From Alangreenwoodia sp963602445 (lineage in GTDB: Bacteria; Bacillota; Clostridia; Peptostreptococcales; Anaerovoracaceae), in the NCBI GenBank assembly GCA_963602445.1, contig CAVCIY010000026.1:1-64000 (forward strand): 64,000 bases of DNA, in the 5' to 3' direction. The notes below the pieces were generated by a model. That model was not told the origin of the DNA. It searched no databases and was given only the letters and a program-made list of their open reading frames with translations. Both the position numbers and the translations under genes were made by a program. Shown here piece after piece: positions 1 to 7,960 of this stretch; within the stretch, counting starts at the first letter, position 1; each line of letters starts with the position of its first letter.

Positions 1-14
1 TTATTAAATATTAT

Positions 15-1727
15 CTAGCGTCTTCTTTGCGAAGATCCCGGGATTCCCATTTCTTCCCGGTACTTTGCCACAGTTCTTCGTGAAATCTTTATGCCCTTTA
101 TCATGATGGCATCAGAAATATTGCGGTCGCTAAGCGGCTTTGAGTTGTCTTCGGCTTCTATAAGTTTTTTTATAAGAGCCTTGAGGCTTTCCGCGGTTGC
201 TGTCTGACCGTCAACTCCCGTAAATGAAGAGCCGCCCGAAAAGAAATATTTGAGTTCATAGACACCTTGAACGCATTGTACATACTTTCCGTTTACCGCT
301 CTGCTAATAGTTGATTCATTTACGCCGATTTTTCCGGCGGCTTCTTTCATAGTCAAAGGCTTAAGTGCCTTTTCTCCATGTTCAAAGAAGTCATGCTGTA
401 TATCAACTATGAATGAAACAAGCCGCCTGATAGTTTCTTTTCTGCGCTCAATGCTCTTAATGAGCCATATTGCCGAGCTCATGCGGTCGATAAGAAACGA
501 TGTCACATCCGAATCCTGCGCACTGTCCTTCATCATATTTTGATAATCCTTGCGTATGATCAGCTTCGGAGCGGAATGCTCACTGATATTTATAATGAAA
601 GTGCCGTCTGATTTTTCGATTTTAATATCCGGAATCACATATCTTGCACTGTCTATGCTGCTGAATCTGCTGCCCGGCTTTGGCTCCAGCGATCTGATAA
701 GCTCTGCTGCATTCACGACTTCCTCTTCGCTGACACCAAGTTTCCTGGCAACCGGATAATATTTTCCTCTTGCCAGATCCTCCAGGTGATCGTCTATCAA
801 ATTTTTATAAAAAATATCATCCCGACCGATAGCCTTCAATTGAAGCTTCATGCTTTCTCTGACATCAAGCGCCGCAACGCCAGGCGGATCAAATGTCCAG
901 ATAAGTTTTCTTGCCTGAGTCACAAGAGCATCATCTATACTAAGTACGGAAGATATCTCATCCGGAGTGCATGTCATATATCCGTTTTCATCAAGCGTCT
1001 GAATAATGTAGGCAGCAGTAGCCTTAACCATATATGGAGCATCGCATTCGTCAATTTGATTGAAAAGATATTCCTCAAGAGTCATATCAAGTGTCTGTCC
1101 AAAGTCATAGATGCCGCCGTCAGTCTCAAAGCCATTGTAAGTGCCGTAATATGCTTCTGCATATGGATTTTCATAAGAATAAAAGTCATCGATGCCATAA
1201 TCGTCATAATAATCATAATCGCCATACGCATCATATCCGCTATATTCTTCATAATCTCCCGCACGGCTGTATTCGTCACGGCTGTTTGAGCGTTCACCCT
1301 CGCGGTCATATCTGTCACGAGCGTGCTCATGTCCGTACTCATCGCCGACATTCACATGTCTGTATTCATTTTGGTCGCTCGCATGACCATATTCGTCACG
1401 GCGTCCAAAGCCATCTGCGTTATTTTCACAATAATCGTCATATCCGCCGTAGTCATTGATTTCTTTGCCGTTATAGCTGTCGGATTCGTCGAAACGCACG
1501 GGGTCTTCCTGGGAATTTATAATCCTGTCTGCTTCAACCATCTGATGAACAGGCGAATCACTCTCGCCAAATTCCAAAAGAGGATTTGATTTCATCTCCT
1601 CTGAGATATAATCCGCAAGCTCTGTGCTCGTAAACTGGAGTATCTGCAGCGATTGCAAAACCTGAGTGCTGAGAAGCTGTTTTTGAGTTTGTTCAGTTTT
1701 CATCCTGTTTCCCAGTCTGATTTCCAT
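15..1727 (-). CDS. rpoN: RNA polymerase sigma-54 factor
   Basis: Sigma-54 directs RNA polymerase to -24/-12 promoters and needs an ATP-driven activator to open them. Residues 1-50 are the Gln-rich region I that contacts activators (TQKQLLSTQVLQSLQILQ); core-binding and HTH regions follow from about residue 210, and the C-terminus carries the RpoN box as RRTVAKYREEMGIP. At 570 residues it is about 100 longer than usual (around 450-480). The excess is a Tyr/Asp/Gly/His-rich stretch at about residues 83-209, in place of the normally short acidic region II. The ATG follows AGGAG by a normal spacing. No sigma-54 activator is encoded in this window. The gene ends just inside the window edge. Confidence 0.96.
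   Translation of the reverse strand: MEIRLGNRMKTEQTQKQLLSTQVLQSLQILQFTSTELADYISEEMKSNPLLEFGESDSPVHQMVEADRIINSQEDPVRFDESDSYNGKEINDYGGYDDYCENNADGFGRRDEYGHASDQNEYRHVNVGDEYGHEHARDRYDREGERSNSRDEYSRAGDYEEYSGYDAYGDYDYYDDYGIDDFYSYENPYAEAYYGTYNGFETDGGIYDFGQTLDMTLEEYLFNQIDECDAPYMVKATAAYIIQTLDENGYMTCTPDEISSVLSIDDALVTQARKLIWTFDPPGVAALDVRESMKLQLKAIGRDDIFYKNLIDDHLEDLARGKYYPVARKLGVSEEEVVNAAELIRSLEPKPGSRFSSIDSARYVIPDIKIEKSDGTFIINISEHSAPKLIIRKDYQNMMKDSAQDSDVTSFLIDRMSSAIWLIKSIERRKETIRRLVSFIVDIQHDFFEHGEKALKPLTMKEAAGKIGVNESTISRAVNGKYVQCVQGVYELKYFFSGGSSFTGVDGQTATAESLKALIKKLIEAEDNSKPLSDRNISDAIMIKGIKISRRTVAKYREEMGIPGSSQRRR
1101..1481 (-). repeat. Low-complexity Tyr/Asp-rich expansion within rpoN
   Basis: This coding stretch gives about 127 residues dominated by Y, D, E, G, R and H, with recurring DEYGH- and DYxxYGD-like units. 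It lies between region I and the core-binding region of sigma-54. The repeats are degenerate at DNA level, so this may be an older expansion than those in mutS or the MBOAT gene. Confidence 0.7.
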
Positions 1728-1794
1728 TGCTTCTCACTCCTCTTGCCGCTGTGCGGCGCACAGTATATACAAGTCAAAAATGACTATCCGAATA

Positions 1795-1803
1795 ATTATA
1801 CCA
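1795..1803 (-). promoter_or_regulatory. Candidate extended -10 promoter for rpoN
   Basis: On the minus strand TATGGTATAAT gives a perfect -10 with the TGn extension, about 70 bases upstream of the rpoN start codon. No good -35 lies at 17 bases, which fits an extended -10 promoter. Read by eye only. Confidence 0.4.
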
Positions 1804-1867
1804 TACAACATTCAAAATTTGCACACTTTAAAGATATTTTAAAATCCAAAAAATGAAACGAAACCTC

Positions 1868-2386
1868 TCACATCAGTCCAGGGAAGCCCTGTTGTCTCAA
1901 AGCCTCGTAAAGAACGATTGCAACTGAATTTGAAAGGTTGAGTGACCTTAGGTCAGGATGATTTCCCATTGGGATTCTAAGTGCTGTGTCAGGATGTGCG
2001 GCGATAAGATCCTTCGGAAGACCTGCAGTCTCCTTTCCGAATAATATAAAGCCGCCTTCCTTATATGAAACATCCGTATAGCAGACGCCCCCGTGAGTGG
2101 TTGCCAAAAAGAGCTTTTGATCGCCGTATTTTTCGAGAAAATCATCGAGACTTTCGTGAATCTCTATATCCAGATGTGACCAATAATCAAGCCCTGCCCG
2201 TTTCAGTGACCTGTCGTCTATATTAAATCCGAGAGGCTTTACCAAGTGAAGCTTCACTCCCGTAATGGCACATGTTCTGGAGATATTTCCGGTATTTGGC
2301 GGAATCTCCGGTTCGACAAGCACCACATGAAGTTTCCCACATTTATCTTTTTCCCATTCTTCCGTCAATTTATTCTCTTCAGCCAT
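1868..2386 (-). CDS. trmL: tRNA (cytidine(34)-2'-O)-methyltransferase
   Basis: This is a SPOUT-class methyltransferase that 2'-O-methylates the wobble base of certain leucine tRNAs. Its 172 residues are slightly more than the usual 150-160. The three SPOUT motifs are clear: VEPEIPPNTGNISRTCA near residue 25, ILFGKETAGLP near 115, and RSLNLSNSVAIVLYEALR near the C-terminus, which together form the trefoil knot that holds S-adenosylmethionine. The ATG follows GAGG. It lies downstream of nothing obvious on its strand and is divergent from the SEC-C gene. The first 15 or so residues are a charged extension that TrmL proteins usually lack. Confidence 0.93.
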   Translation of the reverse strand: MAEENKLTEEWEKDKCGKLHVVLVEPEIPPNTGNISRTCAITGVKLHLVKPLGFNIDDRSLKRAGLDYWSHLDIEIHESLDDFLEKYGDQKLFLATTHGGVCYTDVSYKEGGFILFGKETAGLPKDLIAAHPDTALRIPMGNHPDLRSLNLSNSVAIVLYEALRQQGFPGLM

Positions 2387-2661
2387 TATTTTTCCTCTTT
2401 TTCTTTAGTAAGCATGTTTTTTTATCGTCCCGTCATCCCCGAAAACTTTGCTTCTGAATCCCGTCGGGCTGCGGCAAATACATTCTGATTTTTGTCTTTT
2501 ACTTTATTTTTGGACAAAAATGCTGACGCAATTTGTAACTTATGGTAATATTATAAACGTATCGGCTGAGTGAAGCAACCTTTTACGGTATCACCAAAAG
2601 CCGAATTTCAAAAAATATCACGGACTTGCGGCATCGTTCCGCAATCAAAAAGGAGAAAAAA

Positions 2662-3165
2662 ATGGCATTATTTCAGGACTGGACTGAGCTTTATGAAAAT
2701 CAGACGCAGGCAACTTTCCAGACATTTTGGAAAGAATATTCAGACGCTGAAACCAAAATTTATCAGTCAATTCTCTCTGATACTTCCGTAAAGATGAGCG
2801 GCACTATATCGGAGAAGGCTGCCGAGTACGGTGTAAGAGAAGTTATCTTCATGGGATTTCTTGACGGCATAAATGAAAGTCTCGTCACACCAAATGAATC
2901 TCTCGAGGAGATGACTCCGGAATCTTCATTTGAGCTTGATATCGATTTTGAGAAGCTTTACTTTAATATGCACAAGGCTAAGGCTGATTATCTCTACACA
3001 CTTCCCGAATGGGATTCTGTACTCACAGACGAGAAGCGTGAGGAGATTGAAAAGGAATATCGCAAGTCAGGCACTATTGTAAAGGGTCCTAAGATCGGCA
3101 GAAACGATCCGTGTCCGTGCGGCAGCGGCAAGAAGTACAAGAAATGCTGCGGAAAAAGTGCCTAA
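2662..3165 (+). CDS. SEC-C motif protein, function unknown
   Basis: A 167-residue protein with a C-terminal SEC-C zinc-binding motif (IGRNDPCPCGSGKKYKKCC, about residues 142-160), as found at the end of SecA and in many clostridial proteins. The N-terminal part is acidic and helical and I do not recognise it. The ATG at 2662 is preferred over an in-frame start 36 bases upstream because AAGGAG lies directly before it. It is a single-gene plus-strand unit followed by a terminator. Zinc binding is likely from the motif; a role in protein export or ribosome contact would be a guess. Confidence 0.85.
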   Translation: MALFQDWTELYENQTQATFQTFWKEYSDAETKIYQSILSDTSVKMSGTISEKAAEYGVREVIFMGFLDGINESLVTPNESLEEMTPESSFELDIDFEKLYFNMHKAKADYLYTLPEWDSVLTDEKREEIEKEYRKSGTIVKGPKIGRNDPCPCGSGKKYKKCCGKSA

Positions 3166-3180
3166 GACAATTTAAAAATA

Positions 3181-3241
3181 ATCCCGTATCCGTAAGTCAC
3201 GATCAAAATCGACACATGACTCCCGGATACGGGATTTTTGT
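3181..3241. terminator. Intrinsic terminator after the SEC-C gene
   Basis: ATCCCGTATCCG at 3181-3192 pairs with CGGATACGGGAT at 3224-3235, with a loop of about 31 bases, and is followed by TTTTTGTATTTTT on the plus strand. It sits between convergent genes and may also stop lysA transcripts, though the minus-strand T-run is weaker. Confidence 0.75.
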
Positions 3242-3373
3242 ATTTTTATTTTCTATTGATGCTCCGGACAAATGTCAAACATATCCTCAGCAATTATTTT
3301 TTTGAAGTTGTCCGGTCGAATCTTTGCGAATCACTGTTCCGGCCGCTGCCCATCCATGTATTTGCAAGGTTGC

Positions 3374-4633
3374 CTAGAGCTCAAGGCTTATCATGTCCTC
3401 GTATGTTTCTCTTCTTGCAGCAAGTCTCGATTTTCCATCCTTTATCATAACTACGGCAGGCTTCGGAAGTCTGTTGTAATTGCTTGCCATAGAGTGATTG
3501 TACGCACCTGTGCACAAAACTGCCACATGGTCTCCTATTTCAAGTTCAGGCAGAAGCGTATCCCATACGAGAATATCCCCTGACTCGCAGCATTTGCCGG
3601 CGATAGTCACTAGCTGGTCGTGCTCCTTGTCATGTTTTTCAACTGCTTCAGTCTCATATTCCGCACTGTAAAGCGCAGTGCGCGGATTGTCAGGCATGCC
3701 GCCGTCAACGCCTATATATGTGCGTCCCGCAGAACTGGTCTTTATCGAACAAACTTCATAGAGTGTGATACCGGCTTCGCCCACGATCCATCTGCCGGGT
3801 TCAATTGTGACAGCAGGACGTCTCAGACCGTTTTCCTTGCTGAATTTTTCAACATATTCCATCACCGGATCCATAAAATATGATACCTTCGTGCACTCCG
3901 GATCCTTCGCATAATGCACTCCGAATCCGCCTCCGCAGTTGAGTTCCTCAGTCTCATATCCGAATTTTTCCTTAAGCTCAAGCACCATCTTCATGATAAT
4001 CTTGGTCGCAAGAATATGAGATGAATTGTCATGAAGCTGAGACCCTACATGATAATGGAATCCTCTGAGGCGAATATGCTTTGCTGCAAGAGCCGCCTGA
4101 ATGCCGCCGTTCAGAACTCCTTCAACCGATATTCCGAACTTTGAATCGATATGTCCTGTGGAGATATATGCGTGAGTATGGCTGTCGACACCCGGTGTGA
4201 CTCTTATAAGTATCTCCACTGTCCTGTCGTATTCTGCAGCCAGTCTTTCAAGAATCTCAAGCTCCGATAAGCTGTCGACGATAATCGTTCCCACTCCCGC
4301 CTCGATTGCCTCACGAATTTCTCCCGGCGTCTTTGCGTTTCCGTGAAATTCTATTACAGACGGGTCTATGCCTGCCTTGAGTGCCGCATAAAGCTCACCT
4401 CCCGACACGACATCGACACCGAGACCCTCTGACTTCACAATCCTTAGAACTTCAAGAACCTGAAAAGCCTTGCTGGCGTAAACTGCCTTTGTATTTTCAT
4501 ATTTATCGAGAAAATCATGCTTTATCTCGCGGCATCTTTCTCTGATACAATCCTCCGAAACAACATATAAAGGCGTGCCGTATTCCTCTGCCAGCTTTGC
4601 CGTATCACATCCGTAAAATATATAATTTCCCAT
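3374..4633 (-). CDS. lysA: Diaminopimelate decarboxylase
   Basis: This PLP enzyme decarboxylates meso-diaminopimelate to lysine, the last step of lysine synthesis. At 419 residues it has normal length. The PLP-binding lysine is in YASKAF (residue 55). The alanine-racemase-like barrel shows HYHVGSQ and the phosphate-binding GGGFG. The C-terminal barrel has the substrate-binding CESGD. The ATG follows GAGGGGAAAG. No other lysine or dap genes are adjacent, so it looks like a stand-alone transcription unit. Confidence 0.96.
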   Translation of the reverse strand: MGNYIFYGCDTAKLAEEYGTPLYVVSEDCIRERCREIKHDFLDKYENTKAVYASKAFQVLEVLRIVKSEGLGVDVVSGGELYAALKAGIDPSVIEFHGNAKTPGEIREAIEAGVGTIIVDSLSELEILERLAAEYDRTVEILIRVTPGVDSHTHAYISTGHIDSKFGISVEGVLNGGIQAALAAKHIRLRGFHYHVGSQLHDNSSHILATKIIMKMVLELKEKFGYETEELNCGGGFGVHYAKDPECTKVSYFMDPVMEYVEKFSKENGLRRPAVTIEPGRWIVGEAGITLYEVCSIKTSSAGRTYIGVDGGMPDNPRTALYSAEYETEAVEKHDKEHDQLVTIAGKCCESGDILVWDTLLPELEIGDHVAVLCTGAYNHSMASNYNRLPKPAVVMIKDGKSRLAARRETYEDMISLEL

Positions 4634-4689
4634 AGCTTTCCCCTCGTCTTTTATTTAAAATAATATTTAAAAATATTTCCTTGTATTTT

Positions 4690-4816
4690 GCTTGCAGCAT
4701 TTAATTTGCAGCATTTTCATTGTATTTTTTCTTGCTGCATTTAATTTGCAATTTTTCCCTTGCATTTTACTTGCGGCATTTAAATTGCGGATTCTCATTT
4801 GTATCTTACTTGCAGT
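4690..4816. repeat. Degenerate TTGCAGCATTTAA repeats
   Basis: Upstream of lysA the elements TTGCAGCATTT, TTGCTGCATTTAA, TTGCGGCATTTAAATTG and related forms recur five or six times with irregular spacing. This looks like a decayed tandem array. It leaves no room for an obvious lysine riboswitch. Confidence 0.6.
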
Positions 4817-4846
4817 ACGCTAAAATCGCAGCGATCAATCGTAAGA

Positions 4847-5530
4847 TTAATCGTCATATGAAGGATAATCTCCGTATCCCGCTCTTTGCTTCGAGCCGTC
4901 AAGATGCTTCCTTACCATAGAAACACCAAGCTTCACATCTCTGTCCTGCAGTGCCTTGAGCATAGAATAATGTTCCTCGAGAACTTCTTCCATATGGCTG
5001 TTGTCGCGCTTTTGGCCGACCTGGAACTGCTTTGTATAATATTGATAGCTTGTGAGAATATCTGTAAGGAGTCTGTTGTGTGAAGCTTCATATATAAGTT
5101 CGTGGAATCTGTTGTTCAGCTCTGCGGCTTTCTCATAATGTTTCTTCAGAGTATAAAATTCCATCTGCTCGTATATTTCCTGTATGCTTTCAAATTCCTC
5201 AGGAGTAATGCGCTCTATCGCCCATTTGAACGCAAGTATCTCATAAGCCTTACGCATTTCATACATATCAGCGATATCTCTTTCATCGAATCCAAGAACA
5301 AATGCTCCTCTGTTTGGAATCATGTCGAGAAGACCTTCCTGAGCAAGCAGGCGGAAAGCTTCTCTTACAGGTGTTCTGCTGACATTGTACAGATCACAGA
5401 TTTTCTGCTCTGTCAGCTTTTCGCCGTTCTTAAGCTTTCCCTGAAGAATATCCTCTCTCAGTCTTATAAAAATATTTATAGCAAGAGGAAGTCCGGATAC
5501 AACATTTTCTTTTTCATTTTTGTAATACAT
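4847..5530 (-). CDS. GntR-family transcriptional regulator (FCD type)
   Basis: A 227-residue repressor or activator with an N-terminal winged helix (about residues 15-80; LTEQKICDLYNVSRTPVREAFRLL is the recognition part) and a C-terminal all-helical FCD ligand domain. FCD regulators usually respond to small organic acids. It lies 73 bases downstream of the aconitase gene on the same strand and may be co-transcribed with it, so citrate, isocitrate or a related acid is a reasonable but unproven effector. The ATG follows AAGGAGG at a slightly long spacing. Confidence 0.9.
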   Translation of the reverse strand: MYYKNEKENVVSGLPLAINIFIRLREDILQGKLKNGEKLTEQKICDLYNVSRTPVREAFRLLAQEGLLDMIPNRGAFVLGFDERDIADMYEMRKAYEILAFKWAIERITPEEFESIQEIYEQMEFYTLKKHYEKAAELNNRFHELIYEASHNRLLTDILTSYQYYTKQFQVGQKRDNSHMEEVLEEHYSMLKALQDRDVKLGVSMVRKHLDGSKQRAGYGDYPSYDD

Positions 5531-5603
5531 ATAATTTACTGCCTCCTTTTACTTTTATTAACTCCTTTTAGCGCATACACGTTTAGCCGGGCGTTTTTAT
5601 ATA

Positions 5604-7520
5604 TTACTCGCTCTTAAGCATGTTAATCTTTCCGCCAAACCTGATCATCTTCTTTTCGAGTGACGAAAGATTGTGTTTCATATTATAGCTTGCCCCCGTC
5701 GTAATATTCTTTACGATTATCTCGTCATTCTCAATCTGCTTTACAGGCTCCTCTATGATAAGCTCATCACCGAGCTTGATATCGTCATAATCTGCCTCAT
5801 TTGCAAACACGAGCGGAATAATGCCGCTGTTTATGAGATTTGAACGATGGATTCGCGCAAATGACTTGGCCATTACAATTCTCACTCCGAGATAAAGCGG
5901 AACAAGTGCAGCATGCTCTCTGCTTGAGCCCTGTCCGTAATTTTCTCCGCCTACGATAGCACACTGTCCTGCTTCCCTGCATCTTGCAGGAAATTGCTTA
6001 TCAATCTTTTCAAAGCAATAGTTTGAAAGATGCGGTACGTTTGAGCGGTACGGAAGAATCCTGGAGTCAGACGGCATGATGTCGTCTGTGGTAATATTGT
6101 CTCCCGCATGAAGAACAACGCTTACCTTCAGAGAATCCGATAAAGCTTCATTCAGAGGGAACGGCTTGATATTAGGCCCCATGGCAACAGGCGTATTTTC
6201 CTTTGTACAGTTCGTAGGATAAATAATGAAATTGTCATTAAAATCAAAGTTTACAGGCTCGATTTCCTCAAGTTCTGTTCCGAATCCGGTGGTGAGTACT
6301 CCTTCAATCGCTGAAATTGCAGCAGTTTCAGGGCTCACAAGATAGATCAGTGCGTCATTTGTGCCGCTTCTGCCTTTAAAGTTTCTGTTGAATGTCCTTA
6401 GAGATACGCCTGCTGATTTTGGCGACTGGCCCATTCCTATACACGGACCGCACGCATTTTCAATAATTCTTGCGCCGGCGTTTATCATGTCGGCAAGAGC
6501 TCCGTTTGAGGCGAGTTTTGATAAAATTTTGCTCGATCCCGGTGAGATCACGAGACTGACATTTTCATTGACCTTCTTGCCTTTAAGTATCTCTGCTACT
6601 TTCATAAGGTCGGCATATGAAGAATTTGTGCAGCTTCCGATTGCAACCTGATCAATTTTTATCCTGCCGATATTTTTTACAGAATCTACGTTGTCAGGGC
6701 TGTGCGGCATAGCTGCGAGAGGTTCGAGCTGCGAGAGATCTACCTTAAGAACCGAGTCGTATTTTGCGTCTTCATCTGCGCTCAGAGGTCTGAAATCAGC
6801 CCCTCTTCCCTGCGATTCCATATATTCTTTTGTATTTTCGTCACTTGGGAATATCGAAGTGGTTGCGCCAAGCTCCGCACCCATATTTGTAATGGTTGCT
6901 CTGTCGGTAACAGAGAGTGACTTGACACCTTCACCGGTATATTCCACAATCTTACCGACTCCCCCCTTTACAGTAAGCTTTTGGAGGACATATAAAATGA
7001 TATCCTTTGCGGAAACCCATGGTCTGAGCTTTCCCGTAAGCTCTACATTTATAACCTCAGGACATGTGAGAGAATAAGTGCCCTTAGCCATTGCAACTGC
7101 AACGTCCAGGCCTCCTGCACCTATTGCGATCATACCGATACCGCCGCCGGTAGGCGTATGGCTGTCAGAGCCTATAAGAGTCTTTCCCGGAATACCGAAG
7201 TTTTCAATATGCAAATGATGACAAATTCCGTTTCCCGGCTTAGAGAACAAAACCCCGTGTCTCTTTGCCACACTCTTGATAAATTCATGGTCATCAGCAT
7301 TTTCAAATCCCGTCTGAAGAGTGTTGTGATCGATATAAGCTACAGAAAGCTCTGTCTTGATCTTATCGACGTCAAGAGCCTCAAGCTGAAGATAGACCAT
7401 TGTGCCTGTCGAATCCTGAGTGAGAGTCTGGTCTATCTTAATCTTTATCTCTTCACCCGGAATCATTTTTCCTTCGACAAGATGTTCTTCAAGAATTTTG
7501 TACGCTAAAGTTTTCCCCAT
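5604..7520 (-). CDS. Aconitate hydratase
   Basis: This enzyme interconverts citrate and isocitrate through cis-aconitate using a [4Fe-4S] cluster. It has 638 residues, the compact form with LeuC-like then LeuD-like halves. Cluster ligands are in GSCTNSSY and NACGPCIGMG; the swivelling C-terminal domain has GGENYGQGSSREHAAL and the arginine-containing ARIHRSNLINSGI. The start at 7520 is preferred over an upstream one because GGGGGAT precedes it. A closely related homoaconitase-type hydro-lyase cannot be fully excluded, since isopropylmalate dehydratase relatives share this layout. The neighbour downstream is a GntR regulator. Confidence 0.92.
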   Translation of the reverse strand: MGKTLAYKILEEHLVEGKMIPGEEIKIKIDQTLTQDSTGTMVYLQLEALDVDKIKTELSVAYIDHNTLQTGFENADDHEFIKSVAKRHGVLFSKPGNGICHHLHIENFGIPGKTLIGSDSHTPTGGGIGMIAIGAGGLDVAVAMAKGTYSLTCPEVINVELTGKLRPWVSAKDIILYVLQKLTVKGGVGKIVEYTGEGVKSLSVTDRATITNMGAELGATTSIFPSDENTKEYMESQGRGADFRPLSADEDAKYDSVLKVDLSQLEPLAAMPHSPDNVDSVKNIGRIKIDQVAIGSCTNSSYADLMKVAEILKGKKVNENVSLVISPGSSKILSKLASNGALADMINAGARIIENACGPCIGMGQSPKSAGVSLRTFNRNFKGRSGTNDALIYLVSPETAAISAIEGVLTTGFGTELEEIEPVNFDFNDNFIIYPTNCTKENTPVAMGPNIKPFPLNEALSDSLKVSVVLHAGDNITTDDIMPSDSRILPYRSNVPHLSNYCFEKIDKQFPARCREAGQCAIVGGENYGQGSSREHAALVPLYLGVRIVMAKSFARIHRSNLINSGIIPLVFANEADYDDIKLGDELIIEEPVKQIENDEIIVKNITTGASYNMKHNLSSLEKKMIRFGGKINMLKSE

Positions 7521-7605
7521 TGCAATATCCCCCTTCTTAAATTCGTTCTGAATAATATGATTAGCACATCTGTAACGTATCGGCAAAAGTCATACATCTG
7601 TAATA

Positions 7606-7735
7606 CAGCAGCAAATGCAGTCGCATCCGGATTGCAGCAGTGAATGCAGTCGCATCCGAATCACAGCAGTGAATGCAATCGCATCTATATAGCAATAGCA
7701 AATGCAGTCGCATCCGGATCGCAGCAGTGAAAGAA
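7606..7735. repeat. 29-bp tandem repeat, four copies
   Basis: The core ATGCARTCGCATC begins at 7615, 7644, 7673 and 7702, a strict 29-base period, flanked by GCAGCAGTGA-type sequence. It lies directly upstream of the aconitase gene. The rest of the gap to 7884 is AT-rich with no gene that I can support. Confidence 0.85.
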
Positions 7736-7884
7736 TACAATCTTCACTTTTGAATACAAATATACACTTCGTCTATTTGTATACAATTATATTGCTAAAA
7801 AATGTTTTTGTAAATACCGTAAATACAATTAATCGCAATTTTTTTGACTGCTTAAAAAAAGACCCCCGACGGATATTTGTCGCC

Positions 7885-7920
7885 GAGGTGCCCCAAAATT
7901 ACAACTTTTTGGGGCACCTC
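7885..7920 (-). terminator. Strong hairpin downstream of the GTPase-NYN gene
   Basis: GAGGTGCCCCAAAA (7885-7898) and TTTTGGGGCACCTC (7907-7920) form a perfect 14-bp stem 40 bases after the stop codon. On the minus strand the nearest T-run (TTTTTTT at about 7854-7860) is some 25 bases further on, so this is an imperfect intrinsic terminator or an RNA-stabilising hairpin. Confidence 0.6.
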
Positions 7921-7960
7921 AGTATTTTTCTCGCCGGAGGTGCTCTTCAAATTTTTATCT

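Noticed and set aside
1091..1459. A plus-strand His-rich frame opposite rpoN.
   Set aside because: It is the antisense of the Tyr/Asp-rich expansion and has no start signals.
4634..4846. A lysine riboswitch upstream of lysA.
   Set aside because: The region consists of degenerate TTGCAGCATTT repeats and shows none of the riboswitch's conserved elements.
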